Assembly: GCF_923868895.1 (NCBI RefSeq)
Contig: NZ_OV350343.1
Location: 2,356,001-2,420,000, forward strand
Direction: 5' to 3'
Length of the DNA stretch: 64,000 nucleotides
Source of the DNA: Halomonas sp. TD01
GTDB lineage: Bacteria; Pseudomonadota; Gammaproteobacteria; Pseudomonadales; Halomonadaceae
Positions within the stretch are counted from its first letter, which is position 1; each line of letters opens with the position of its first letter. Below the pieces are notes generated by a model. The model was given only the letters and a program-made list of their open reading frames with translations. It made no database searches and had not been told where the DNA came from. Position numbers and translations under genes: made by a program. Positions 33,871-43,061 of the stretch are shown here, piece by piece.

Positions 33871-36272
33871 GCGTCAAGCTCCATGCTAACTAATTGGCGT
33901 GGCCGCTCGACATGACTGAAATGGCTATGGCTGATGGCATCAGAAAGTGCCGTTAACGGCTCAATTAGTTGATCAAGCAACTGCGCTAGCGCTTCTTGTG
34001 CTTCGGGGGTATCGGTAAGGTGATTGAGGCGATCAATATCGGCTAAATGTAGCGCCGCATTGGCTTGGATTAACAGGCGACGCTCCGCGTTACGGTAGGG
34101 AGAAGAGCTGCCTGGTAAGCGGTTCATTTGACGCTCAAGACGTTTGAGCATGTAACCCACCGAACGAGGGTTAGTTTCATCAAATAGCAGTAAATCTAGA
34201 ATCGCCTCAGGGTGCAGTTCGCTGCGATACCGCCTGCGGTAAGTGGTAAAGTTATCGGTGGTGGCCAGCACTACTTCCCAGAGTGCCAGCCCCGGAGTAT
34301 GAGGCGCGTTGAGCGTGAATTTGAGTAGCGATAGCAGGCCTAAAACGCGATCTAGAAAGCGTCCAATATCCATAAACCGCCAGCCGTAGTGGTGGGGCAT
34401 GGTTTCATTACACAGGCCAAAAAAGGCGGCTATTTGTGCGGAAAGCCCTTCACAGGCGCGTCGCGCAGCACTGGCACCAAGGCTCGAATTAAAAGAGCTG
34501 ACGCGCTGGCGAAGCTGGTTAATGACGCGCCAAGAATCATCCCCTAAGTGGTCGCGTACGCTACGAGCGTTACGAAGCAGCTGGTTAAACAGCGCTTGCA
34601 AGGCTTGGGAGTCTGTGTCGTCAAACTGCGCGAGCAGCGCCGCGCGTTTCTGTACAAAGCCAACAAGCAGCGGTTTGGAACCTTCACCATCCTTCTTGAG
34701 CGTGGTGATTTCCAACGCTATCAGCAACTCATCAAGTAACTGGTCCGCTATCTCGTCTTGGTCAACTTCCATTAATCGCATCAGCGCTTCACGAAGCAAG
34801 CGTGCTCTGGCGTCCAGACGTTCGCCGTAGCGACCCAGCCAAAATAGGCTTTCGGCAACCCGGCTAGGGAGGTCAGTGCCGTCCCGAGTGGCCACCACCG
34901 GGCCGCGGGCTTGGCGAAGCTGGCTAACATGGGGCTGTGGCGTATTGGCTGTGACCCAGACATCTTTCACGATAGGGCTGCTTAATGACGGTGAGCCGGG
35001 TGCTCCAACCCAGGCTAACCCGCCAGGCATAACATGATAGTCGCTGAGCTGCTGCCCTCGGGTCGTTACACTGCTCGCTGAGCGAGTAATAAAACAGCGC
35101 AAGTTCAGTGTAGTGGGCGACAAACGCTGCATTTGGCTATCAAATACCGGCGCCGTGGCCGGTTGCGTGGCGGCATTGGCACTAGGCAGGAGTAGCTTTT
35201 CGCCTAGCAAATGCTCGCAAAGGGCGGGCAGACAATCGGCAAGTTCGGATGACTCCAAGATGCCCACACCGAGTGCGTTTGACATCGCCACACCGCCAGC
35301 GCGGGCGGCCTGTAGTAAACCGGGGACGCCTAGCTGAGAGTCGCCACGAAGTTCAAGTGGGTCACAGTAGGCATCGTCGCAGTGACGCAATACCACATCC
35401 ACTGGCTGTAAACCGCCCAACGTACGTAGCCATAGCTGTGAATCCCTGACGACTAAATCCTGTCCCTCGGCAAGGTCGATATTGAGATAGTTAGCGAGAT
35501 ACGCGTGCTCAAAATAGCGCGGACTGCTTGGTCCAGGGGTAAGCAGCACGACGTTTGGGTTGTCGCGATGTTGATAGGCAAGCGCCGTCAGGGTGCGGTG
35601 ATAATTGTCGAGAAAGCCGGCCAGCCGCTTAAGGGGGGCATTGCGGTACATTTCAGGCAGTGCTCGCGCCATTAAAATGCGATTTTCGAGGGTGAAGCCT
35701 GTGCCTGATGGGGCCTGTAAGCGGTCACCAATGACGCGCCACTGTCCTTCCGTATCTTGAATGACATCAACACCGTGGAAACTGATTGCCGGACGGTCAC
35801 TGGGTTGTGAACCGTGACAGGGAAGTAATAAATGCGGCGATGCGAGTAATGCTTGGGTAGGCAATAAACCCGTATCAAACAGGCTACGCGCGCCATAAAT
35901 ATCATCAAAGAGTGCGTTCAGCAGCCGGCTGCGTTGGATCAATCCTAGTTCGAGAGCTTGCCACTGGGCGTGGTCGATGACCCAGGGAAGAGGGTCTAGT
36001 CGCCATGAGCGTCGGGCGTCATCGTGCATGTTAAAGATGACGCCATTTTCGGCCAGCAGTCGCTGAATCTCTTCTTGCTGTTGAAGACGACCCTCGGGGC
36101 CAAGTGTTTCCAGTGACCCTAACAGGCTTTCCCAGCCGGGCCGTAGTCGTCCATGACAGTCCACCATGGCATCGAAAATGCCGGGCTGTCCCTCGCCAAG
36201 CTGATTAAAGTAATCTTCTACAAGCCCGGCAGAGCCGAACTCAAGTAGCGTGGGAGAGACAGGGGCCACCAT
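33867..36272 (-). CDS. Circularly permuted ATP-grasp / alpha-E fusion with a defective ATP-grasp
   Basis: An 801-residue fusion from the ATG at 36272; an upstream TTG would add seven residues. Residues up to about 455 are a circularly permuted type 2 ATP-grasp (VIGDRLQAPSGTGFTLENR, TPGPSSPRYFEHAYLANYL, GVPGLLQAARAGGVAMSNALG). The rest is an alpha-E (DUF403) helical domain beginning SRVAESLFWLGRYGERLDARARLL-like. Compared with the stand-alone copy at 37712, the segment between LLGEKLLLPS and the APVFD strand (around 35180 on the window) is about 60 residues too short and lacks the Val-Lys-Pro lysine segment; the GGGSKDTW motif is also reduced to PIVKDVW. The family should ligate an amino group to a carboxylate with ATP, but this copy probably cannot. 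Confidence 0.9.
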   Translation of the reverse strand: MVAPVSPTLLEFGSAGLVEDYFNQLGEGQPGIFDAMVDCHGRLRPGWESLLGSLETLGPEGRLQQQEEIQRLLAENGVIFNMHDDARRSWRLDPLPWVIDHAQWQALELGLIQRSRLLNALFDDIYGARSLFDTGLLPTQALLASPHLLLPCHGSQPSDRPAISFHGVDVIQDTEGQWRVIGDRLQAPSGTGFTLENRILMARALPEMYRNAPLKRLAGFLDNYHRTLTALAYQHRDNPNVVLLTPGPSSPRYFEHAYLANYLNIDLAEGQDLVVRDSQLWLRTLGGLQPVDVVLRHCDDAYCDPLELRGDSQLGVPGLLQAARAGGVAMSNALGVGILESSELADCLPALCEHLLGEKLLLPSANAATQPATAPVFDSQMQRLSPTTLNLRCFITRSASSVTTRGQQLSDYHVMPGGLAWVGAPGSPSLSSPIVKDVWVTANTPQPHVSQLRQARGPVVATRDGTDLPSRVAESLFWLGRYGERLDARARLLREALMRLMEVDQDEIADQLLDELLIALEITTLKKDGEGSKPLLVGFVQKRAALLAQFDDTDSQALQALFNQLLRNARSVRDHLGDDSWRVINQLRQRVSSFNSSLGASAARRACEGLSAQIAAFFGLCNETMPHHYGWRFMDIGRFLDRVLGLLSLLKFTLNAPHTPGLALWEVVLATTDNFTTYRRRYRSELHPEAILDLLLFDETNPRSVGYMLKRLERQMNRLPGSSSPYRNAERRLLIQANAALHLADIDRLNHLTDTPEAQEALAQLLDQLIEPLTALSDAISHSHFSHVERPRQLVSMELDA

Positions 36273-36405
36273 GATCCTTGTAGTCCTAAGCAAATAAGCA
36301 GCGAATTATCCTGCAGCCTGCCTTAATAGGAAAGCATTAGCTTGGCCGAAACGCCGCAAAGTCACATTGTTAATGTTGGTGCTGGTTGCAAAAGAGCCTG
36401 TTTAC

Positions 36406-37293
36406 CTATGGGGCTTCGTGGATACGCTTGATGTGCATGTCCACATTAAACTCGGTGTTGCACTTTTCCGAGGACCCCGTGATAGCGGCAGCACTACCGA
36501 TAGCGGGGGTAGCGGCCAGGGGGATGTGCCCCTCGCCAGCAAACAGGCCCGAGGTAGGATCCAGGCCTATCCAGCCTGCTCCAGGTAAAAAAACCTCTGC
36601 CCAGGCGTGTAGATCAGTGCTGTCAATGTCTTTGCTATTTGGCTCAACCACGGCTTTTTTATCGGCGGCAAGTTGAATCAAATACCCGGATACAAAGCGA
36701 GCGGCGAGCCCTAAATGGCGAAAAATCTGCACCAGCAGCCAAGCGCTGTCACGACAGGAGCCTCTGCCTAGCGCCAATGTTTCTTCACAGCTTTGAACGC
36801 CAGGCTCCAGGCGAAGCAAATAGCTGATGTCGCTGTTGAGGCGCTGATTAAGTGCAACCAAAAAATCAACGCTGTTAATGGGGTCTCTAGGAATCTCTTT
36901 AACCCACTCCATGAGCCGTGGGCCAGACTCAGTGACTTCAAGGTAGAGCCACAGTGCTTTGCTCAATTCTTCGGGGTAGGCGAAAGGGGTTTTTTGTGCG
37001 TACTCCTCCAGAAAAAAATCAAATGGATTAATCACGGTCATCGAAGCAATGAGCTTGACTGTGATAATCAGTTCGTTGCGTGGCTCTGGAAATACGATGC
37101 GTGCATTAAAGTTACCAAACGGGTCTTGCTGCCAATTGAGGAAGTGATCATCTCCAGAAACGGTGAGTGAGTAATCGTCAATAGGCGTTCGGCATTGGGG
37201 TGCAGGGCGCAGACGAACAATGTGGGGTGACAAGTTCACCGGCCGATCAAAACGATAAGTAGTTCGGTGGTGCAAGGCAACACGAATGGGCAT
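36406..37293 (-). CDS. Transglutaminase-like protease, copy 2, without the DUF2126 region
   Basis: A 295-residue transglutaminase of the long-family type: it begins MPIRVALHHRTTYRFDRPV, with catalytic Cys in GRGSCRDSAWLLVQ, His in DLHAWAEVFLP and Asp in IGLDPTSGLFAGEGHIP. In its closest relatives, as I remember them, this module is the first 300 residues of an 1100-residue protein that continues into DUF2126. Here translation stops right at that boundary, after IKRIHEAP, and no remnant of DUF2126 is seen in the 130 bases before the ATP-grasp fusion gene. It is the first gene of the minus-strand group and divergent from the intact ATP-grasp gene. Confidence 0.93.
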   Translation of the reverse strand: MPIRVALHHRTTYRFDRPVNLSPHIVRLRPAPQCRTPIDDYSLTVSGDDHFLNWQQDPFGNFNARIVFPEPRNELIITVKLIASMTVINPFDFFLEEYAQKTPFAYPEELSKALWLYLEVTESGPRLMEWVKEIPRDPINSVDFLVALNQRLNSDISYLLRLEPGVQSCEETLALGRGSCRDSAWLLVQIFRHLGLAARFVSGYLIQLAADKKAVVEPNSKDIDSTDLHAWAEVFLPGAGWIGLDPTSGLFAGEGHIPLAATPAIGSAAAITGSSEKCNTEFNVDMHIKRIHEAP

Positions 37294-37390
37294 AAGCCAC
37301 CCTCTAAGGTAAGTCTATATCAATCGATTCGCCCTTAAGACGCCTCGGTTAAGAGAGATAAGTAACGGTAGTATCGTTGTAGTTAGGCTT

Positions 37391-37406
37391 TTTTGCAGCT
37401 GCAAAA
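37391..37406. promoter_or_regulatory. 16-bp perfect palindrome, candidate operator
   Basis: TTTTGCAGCTGCAAAA is fully self-complementary, lying about 100 bases upstream of the minus-strand transglutaminase start and about 300 bases upstream of the plus-strand ATP-grasp gene. Confidence 0.5.
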
Positions 37407-37443
37407 TTCACTAAGCCGTTTAAGAAGAGTAAAAACATAAAAT

Positions 37444-37497
37444 GCACCATTAGTGTTAGTTTTACGCACTGTTTTGGTGCTTTTGTTTTCAGTTTTA
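37444..37497 (+). terminator. Possible intrinsic terminator inside the divergent region
   Basis: GCACCA pairs with TGGTGC and the inner AGTG with CACT, with a small asymmetric internal loop; TTTTGTTTTCAGTTTT follows. No annotated plus-strand gene lies before it, so it would end a small unannotated RNA or be fortuitous. Confidence 0.3.
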
Positions 37498-37711
37498 AGT
37501 TGAACTCTAAAAGATAAACTAAAAGTAACGATTCAGTTGAAGAGCTGAGTAAGGCGCGTGTTAACAGAATCCTTTTAACGTTGAAATAGCGAAAAAGATG
37601 GTATGTATTTTGCGTGCTTATATGTGAAGAGAACGGCGTAGTTTGCGCGGGGTCGGCCTGCACTACGTTAGAGGAAGTTGCCGCTTCCCCCATTGCGCCA
37701 GGAGAGCGCCC

Positions 37712-39196
37712 ATGAGCCAAGTGAATTGGAATAACTATGCGTGCCGTGACTATTACGATGAGTTACTAGCGGCACCAGGCAAGCCACGTGCCTCGGCTGA
37801 TGAGCTGTGCAATATGTTGGCAAGGTTTAGTGCGGAAGAGTTGGCAGAGCGTAAAACCGCGGCAGAAATTGCCATCCGCACCATGGGAATTACGTTTACT
37901 GTTTATTCAGAGGGCGCCATGATTGACCGAGCATGGCCCTTTGATATCGTGCCGCGAATCATTCCTGCTAGTGAATGGCGTAAAACTGAAGCTGGTTTAA
38001 AGCAACGTGTTCAAGCGCTTAATCTTTTTATTGACGACCTTTATCACGATCAAAAAGTAATTAAAGACAAAGTGTTACCTGCTGAAGTGCTGGCTCAATC
38101 GGTTAACTTCCGTCCTCAGTGTGTCGGTATTAATCCTCCTCATGGCATTTGGGCGCATATTTGCGGATCCGACTTAGTACGTGGTGGTGATGGCACGCTT
38201 TATGTGCTGGAAGATAATTTGCGTATTCCCTCTGGGGTTTCGTACATGCTTGAAAACCGCAACGTGACCAAACGCGTGCTGCCTGAGTTATTTGCGTCCG
38301 GCAAAATCCTTCCCGTGGATGATTACGTTGCCCAGCTATATGACATGTTGGCGTCGATGTCGCCTCGCCCCGGCGATGATCCACAAGTGGTGGTGCTAAC
38401 GCCTGGTATCTATAACTCCGCCTACTTCGAACACGCCTACCTTGCTCAGCAAATGGGCGTTGAGCTCGTGCAGGGTAGCGACTTATTGGTAGATGACGAC
38501 GACGTGGTTTATATGCGCACGGTTGAAGGGCTGCGTCGCGTTGATGTGATTTATCGCCGTGTAGACGACGAATTTCTTGATCCTGAGGCGTTTAATCCAG
38601 ATTCAATGCTTGGGGTAGCGGGGCTAATGCGCGCCTGGCGGGCAGGGAAAGTGGCGTTAGCCAATGCGCCAGGAGCTGGGGTCGCCGACGATAAAGTCGT
38701 TTATGCCTTTGTACCCGAAATCATTCGCTATTATCTCGACCAAGAGCCGTTGCTGCCAAACGTGCCTAGCTATTTGTGTATGTTTGAAGATGATCGCAAC
38801 TATGTACTGGAGCACCTGGATGAATTGGTCGTGAAGCCAGCGAATGAGTCTGGCGGCTATGGCATGCTGATTGGCCCACGCTCCACTAAAGAAACCCGCG
38901 ACGAATTTGCTCGGTTGATTAAAGCCAATCCCCGTAACTATATGGCTCAGCCTACCCTGGCACTTTCCACCACCCCCACGTTGGCGAATGGCTTGCCGCA
39001 GCCGCGTCACGTAGACCTTCGCCCGTTTATTCTTTCCGGTCCAGAAACCCATGTGACCACCGGTGGCTTGACCCGGGTTGCCTTGGTGGAGGGCTCATTG
39101 GTAGTGAACTCTTCTCAAGGTGGCGGCAGTAAAGATACCTGGATTGTTGAAACCGATGAGAACGCGGCGGCTGCCGCTGAGCAGGAAGGAGTCTAG
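37712..39196 (+). CDS. Circularly permuted type 2 ATP-grasp ligase (intact copy)
   Basis: A 494-residue stand-alone ATP-grasp protein, chosen to start at 37712 where AGGAGAG precedes the ATG; an upstream in-frame start reaches into the AT-rich region. All expected blocks are present: EDNLRIPSGVSYMLENR (about 167-183), YFEHAYLAQQMGVELVQGSDL (21 residues in the family core), GLMRAWRAGKVALANAPGAG, the ATP-binding segment LVVKPANESGGYGMLIGP with Lys375, and GGGSKDTWIV near the C-terminus. The family is predicted to form amide bonds between small amino compounds or peptides. It is followed four bases later by the alpha-E gene. Confidence 0.94.
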   Translation: MSQVNWNNYACRDYYDELLAAPGKPRASADELCNMLARFSAEELAERKTAAEIAIRTMGITFTVYSEGAMIDRAWPFDIVPRIIPASEWRKTEAGLKQRVQALNLFIDDLYHDQKVIKDKVLPAEVLAQSVNFRPQCVGINPPHGIWAHICGSDLVRGGDGTLYVLEDNLRIPSGVSYMLENRNVTKRVLPELFASGKILPVDDYVAQLYDMLASMSPRPGDDPQVVVLTPGIYNSAYFEHAYLAQQMGVELVQGSDLLVDDDDVVYMRTVEGLRRVDVIYRRVDDEFLDPEAFNPDSMLGVAGLMRAWRAGKVALANAPGAGVADDKVVYAFVPEIIRYYLDQEPLLPNVPSYLCMFEDDRNYVLEHLDELVVKPANESGGYGMLIGPRSTKETRDEFARLIKANPRNYMAQPTLALSTTPTLANGLPQPRHVDLRPFILSGPETHVTTGGLTRVALVEGSLVVNSSQGGGSKDTWIVETDENAAAAAEQEGV

Positions 39197-39200
39197 TGCC

Positions 39201-40199
39201 ATGCTGTCACGCGTAGCTGAAAACCTCTATTGGATGGCGCGTTACATCGAACGGGCCGAAGATACTGCTCGACTGCTGAGCGTTAATAGCCACTTAATGC
39301 TGGATTTGCCACGCCATTTGCCCCTGGGCTGGGCGCCGTTGATTGAAATGACCGGCACGTTGGAAGCATTTAATGAGCGCCATTCAAGCTTTGATGAACG
39401 TAGCGTGGTGCACTTTTTGTGTGCCGATGCGCAAAATGGCAGCTCTATTTTGGCCGCCTTAGCGAGCGCCCGAGAAAACCTGCGTACCACCCGTGATGTC
39501 GTGCCGAGGGAGATCTGGGAAGAGGTCAATCAACTCTATCTTAGCGTTGCAGAGCACGCGGAAAATGGCGTTAGTCCACGGCGGCGTGACACCTTTTTGA
39601 AAAGCGTGATTCGTGGCTGCCAAACATTGACTGGTTTAATTGAAGGAACGCTCAGTTATGGCCCCGCTCGAACCTTCATTAAACTGGGGCGACATTTAGA
39701 GCGGGCAGACATGACCACCCGCATTGTCGATGTTCGTTCAGCCAGCCTACTGCCGCAAAATCCTGAAGAGCTACTGCCGTTTGAAAATCTACAGTGGATG
39801 AGTGTGTTGAAGTCGCTCACCGCGTATCAAATGTATCGTCAGCAAGTCCGTTTGCGGGTGCGTGGACCCGATGTGCTGCGCTTTTTATTGCAAGATCCTA
39901 ATCTTCCACGCTCTATTGCCTGTAGCTTGGAAACGGTGGGGCACGAGCTTCAGCTGTTACCCAGGCAGGATCGCGTGGCAGCAACGGTATCGCTTGTACG
40001 GGCAGATGTGGTGGACGCTGACATTCAGGCCCTAGCCCATTCACCAAGCAAGCTACACGACTTTGTGGATGAGCTGCAGATTGGTTTCGCTTCGATTCAC
40101 GACACGCTAAGCGCAACCTACTTTGTTAATAGTGACGGGGTCCCCCGTTTGTCACAGCGCCAATCGCAAAGCCAAGTGGGGGATGACGATAACGATTAA
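39201..40199 (+). CDS. Alpha-E (DUF403) domain protein
   Basis: A 332-residue all-helical protein that starts MLSRVAENLYWMARYIERAEDTARLL-like, the alpha-E signature, at an ATG preceded by GAAGGAG. An earlier in-frame start inside the ATP-grasp gene is rejected. Alpha-E proteins occur almost only beside circularly permuted ATP-grasp and transglutaminase genes, and are thought to act with them, with conserved Glu and Arg residues (RYIERAEDTAR) forming a polar site. The same domain is the C-terminal half of the fusion protein at 33867, so the window holds two alpha-E domains. Confidence 0.93.
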   Translation: MLSRVAENLYWMARYIERAEDTARLLSVNSHLMLDLPRHLPLGWAPLIEMTGTLEAFNERHSSFDERSVVHFLCADAQNGSSILAALASARENLRTTRDVVPREIWEEVNQLYLSVAEHAENGVSPRRRDTFLKSVIRGCQTLTGLIEGTLSYGPARTFIKLGRHLERADMTTRIVDVRSASLLPQNPEELLPFENLQWMSVLKSLTAYQMYRQQVRLRVRGPDVLRFLLQDPNLPRSIACSLETVGHELQLLPRQDRVAATVSLVRADVVDADIQALAHSPSKLHDFVDELQIGFASIHDTLSATYFVNSDGVPRLSQRQSQSQVGDDDND

Positions 40200-40205
40200 C
40201 GGACG

Positions 40206-41264
40206 TTAAGCACGGGGGCTGGCGTTCGCGTTCTGAATCAGTCGATGCAGATACGTCAGCTTCTCACGCACAGCAGGCGCAATGACCCCTGGCGCTAAAT
40301 CAAGCAGGCCCATATCACGGTTAAGTTCGTTAACCGCCATGCCTACTTGGTGAAACGCCCTTAGCATGCCGTCCAGCGTGCCATCATGCTCGGCGCGGGA
40401 AACCCCCATATGCAGTGCCGTATCGAGTACGGCCACCATATCCAAGTAAAAGGCAAAGGTTTCAGCAAAGTCTTCCCACGGGTGCATGGTGGCGTATGCG
40501 GAAATAAACTGGGATGCCCAATTGGCCGGCGTACCTTGCTGGTAGTACCGCTCTAATGCGTTACCGTAGGTAGGGTTGTTATGGTCTCCAAACACTTGGC
40601 GGCAAGCGTTTTCATCTAGGCCCTTGACCAGTAAATCCCAGTAGTAATGACCAATTTCATGCCGGAAGTGGCCGATCAGTGTGCGGTGGGACTCATTCAG
40701 ATCAACCCTCAGACGCTCGCGTTCAACGTCGTCGGCTTCTTTTACATTGATGGTGATATGGCCGTTGGCGTGGCCGGTATAAACTTTCTCTTGGCTAGCG
40801 ATAGAGCGCCAAAGCCCTTGGTCGGGCAGAGCATCCGCCATAAACGAAAAGCTAAGCGGGACACGAATATTTTCCCTGCTAATGCCGTGGGGAAGCTCTA
40901 ATAAATCAAGCGTGTGAAATAGCCGTCGCTTGGCGGCTTCAAGCGCCGCCCAGCGTTCCCGGTTGCCACTGATATTGAGGTCGGGAGTCATTTCATTATA
41001 GCGACAGCAATCGCACAACGTATCGGCATATCCCTCGGCCTTCACCACCATGCGGTTGCACACATTCTCAACCGCATAGTTGTGGCACTTCATTAGGGCT
41101 GACCCGCAGCCTGGGTGAGTGCAGCGGTAGCCCCCATTCAGTAACGGCTCAAGTGCCACAATATGCGTGCAGGCAGGGCACCAGCCAACCTCGGATTCGC
41201 AGGCCAAGCAATGCGTGTTTTCAAAAAATAGCGAATTGCCACAGCGGCAACTAAAGGTCTGCAT
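40206..41264 (-). CDS. Zinc-ribbon putative metallopeptidase
   Basis: A 352-residue protein. The N-terminal 90 residues hold four to five Cys pairs (CRCGN, CLACESE, CPAC, CGSALMKC, CDCCRY) making one or more zinc ribbons. The rest is a putative zinc peptidase with His202-Glu203-xx-His206 in HFRHEIGHYYW and a downstream DFAETFAFYLDM that can give the third metal ligand. This matches the zinc-ribbon_6/Peptidase_Mx proteins often seen beside ATP-grasp/alpha-E/transglutaminase genes. It is convergent with the alpha-E gene, 6 bases apart. In the predicted system it would cut or trim the modified peptide. Confidence 0.93.
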   Translation of the reverse strand: MQTFSCRCGNSLFFENTHCLACESEVGWCPACTHIVALEPLLNGGYRCTHPGCGSALMKCHNYAVENVCNRMVVKAEGYADTLCDCCRYNEMTPDLNISGNRERWAALEAAKRRLFHTLDLLELPHGISRENIRVPLSFSFMADALPDQGLWRSIASQEKVYTGHANGHITINVKEADDVERERLRVDLNESHRTLIGHFRHEIGHYYWDLLVKGLDENACRQVFGDHNNPTYGNALERYYQQGTPANWASQFISAYATMHPWEDFAETFAFYLDMVAVLDTALHMGVSRAEHDGTLDGMLRAFHQVGMAVNELNRDMGLLDLAPGVIAPAVREKLTYLHRLIQNANASPRA

Positions 41265-41513
41265 GGATGCCTCCTCGTGTGATGACCAGTGTGAGGGCCA
41301 CGTGCATCTAGGAAAAGCGCATACTCCAATGTGCAGCGAATGGTGCTAATAGCCAGCATAGCGAGGGCAGTGCGGCTATGGAAAGCGTAAATCTCAACGC
41401 TGAGTGGCTTTCATCTTTATCAAGTGGCTAATTGACGTTTACGTCAACTTGCTGATATACCCTAGGGCTCATATTTGCGTCTCATAACAAACACAACGAT
41501 GAGGAAGGTAGTC

Positions 41514-43013
41514 ATGTCTGTCCGTGAAATCCCTATGTATATCGATGGCCAGCCAGTCATGTCACAAAGCCAGGATTGGCGTGATGTGGTAAACCCTGCA
41601 ACCCAAGAAGTGGTTGCCCGGGTGCCATTTTGTACCGCCGAAGAAGTGGAGCGTGCGATTGCCAGCGCTAAAACAGCTTTTAAAGAGTGGCGCAAAGTGC
41701 CGCTGGGCAAGCGCATGCGCATCATGCTTAAGCTTCAGGCACTAATCCGCGAAAATACCGCTGAATTAGCCGCGCTAATTACCGAAGAGCACGGTAAAAC
41801 CCTGCCTGACGCTGAAGGTGAAGTGGGGCGCGGTCTAGAAGTCGTTGAGCACGCTTGTTCTATTACATCCTTGCAGTTGGGCGAGCTGGCGGAAAATGCC
41901 GCTAATGAAGTCGATGTCTATACCATGCACCAACCGTTGGGCGTTGGCGCGGGCATTACAGCTTTCAACTTCCCAATTATGTTGCCCTGCTTTATGTTCC
42001 CGCTGGCCATTGCAACGGGAAATACCTTTGTACTGAAACCGTCTGAGCAAGATCCCAGTTCCACGATGCGACTAGTTGAACTTGCCCATGAGGCGGGTGT
42101 CCCGGCAGGCGTTTTAAACGTGGTTCATGGCGGCCCTGATGTCGCCAACCAGATCGCCGACCACCAGGATATTAAAGCACTGTCGTTTATCGGCTCGACC
42201 CATGTGGGTTCCTTGCTTTACAACCGCGCTGCTGCTGCAGGCAAGCGTATGCAGTCGATGATGGGGGCTAAAAACCACTGTGTCGTCATGCCGGATGCCA
42301 ACCGCAGTCAGGCGATTGATAGCCTCCTTGGCTCGGCGTTTGGTGCCGCTGGTCAGCGCTGCATGGCTAACTCGGTGGTGGTGCTAGTAGGCGAAGCTCG
42401 TGAGTGGCTGAAAGATATTGAGGAGGGCGCGCGTAGCATGAAAGTCGGCCCGGGCACTCAGCGCGATGCAGACCTGGGGCCGCTTGTCTCTCCCCAGGCG
42501 AAAGAGCGTGTTGAGCGCTTGATTACGGCGGGTGAAAAAGAGGGCGCTAAACTGCTGGTGGACGGCCGTGGTTGCACGGTAGATGGTTATCCAAACGGCA
42601 ACTTTGTTGGCCCAACCCTGTTTGCCGACGTGACAGCAGATATGACGGTGTACCGGGAAGAGATTTTTGGCCCGGTGCTGTGCGTGGTCAGTGTGGTAAC
42701 GCTGGATGAAGCGATTGCATTTATCAACGCTAACCCTAACGGCAATGGTACGTCGATATTTACTAATTCAGGCTGGGTAGCACGGCGCTTCGAAACTGAT
42801 ATTGACGTTGGCCAGATTGGTATCAACGTGCCGATTCCTGTCCCTGTTGCTTACTTCAGCTTTACGGGTTCGCGAGCTTCCAAGCTTGGCGACCTGGGGC
42901 CGAACGGCAAGCAGGCGATTACTTTCTGGACGCAAACCAAAACGGTCACCGCCCGCTGGTTTGAGCCAGAAAATGTATCTAGCGGTATTAATAGCACTAT
43001 TTCGTTGAGCTAG
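41514..43013 (+). CDS. mmsA: Methylmalonate-semialdehyde dehydrogenase (CoA-acylating), MmsA
   Basis: A 499-residue aldehyde dehydrogenase of the CoA-dependent MmsA class. Cys283 in [12 protein letters not shown] is the nucleophile, and the position of the usual general-base Glu is occupied as MMGAKNH, the known hallmark of CoA-acylating members. It converts methylmalonate or malonate semialdehyde to propionyl- or acetyl-CoA in valine, inositol, beta-alanine or propionate breakdown. The ATG at 41514 follows GAGGAAGG and is preferred to an upstream one. No mmsB or other valine gene is adjacent, so the pathway cannot be fixed from context. A terminator follows. Confidence 0.95.
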   Translation: MSVREIPMYIDGQPVMSQSQDWRDVVNPATQEVVARVPFCTAEEVERAIASAKTAFKEWRKVPLGKRMRIMLKLQALIRENTAELAALITEEHGKTLPDAEGEVGRGLEVVEHACSITSLQLGELAENAANEVDVYTMHQPLGVGAGITAFNFPIMLPCFMFPLAIATGNTFVLKPSEQDPSSTMRLVELAHEAGVPAGVLNVVHGGPDVANQIADHQDIKALSFIGSTHVGSLLYNRAAAAGKRMQSMMGAKNHCVVMPDANRSQAIDSLLGSAFGAAGQRCMANSVVVLVGEAREWLKDIEEGARSMKVGPGTQRDADLGPLVSPQAKERVERLITAGEKEGAKLLVDGRGCTVDGYPNGNFVGPTLFADVTADMTVYREEIFGPVLCVVSVVTLDEAIAFINANPNGNGTSIFTNSGWVARRFETDIDVGQIGINVPIPVPVAYFSFTGSRASKLGDLGPNGKQAITFWTQTKTVTARWFEPENVSSGINSTISLS

Positions 43014-43022
43014 TTGCGCCGA

Positions 43023-43051
43023 AAAAAGCCCCGTGATGAGCGGGGCTTTTT
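43023..43051 (+). terminator. Bidirectional terminator after mmsA
   Basis: AAAAAGCCCCG and CGGGGCTTTTT form an 11-bp stem over a 7-base loop. It ends mmsA on the plus strand and the convergent unknown gene on the minus strand. Confidence 0.9.
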
Positions 43052-43061
43052 AAGTTTCGAC

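Larger units (their letters stand above)
37294..37711. other. AT-rich divergent promoter region of the ATP-grasp/transglutaminase locus
   Basis: This 418-base gap is visibly richer in A+T than the rest of the window and contains no convincing gene. It must hold the promoters for both gene groups. It includes a 16-bp perfect palindrome and a hairpin followed by a T-rich tract, listed separately. The low-GC character suggests binding by a nucleoid protein of the H-NS or IHF kind, which is inference. Confidence 0.6.

Noticed and set aside
37349..37720. Minus-strand open frame of 123 codons in the divergent AT-rich gap
   Set aside because: It overlaps the start of the ATP-grasp gene antisense, has no recognisable domain and no good ribosome-binding site; the region is better explained as regulatory.
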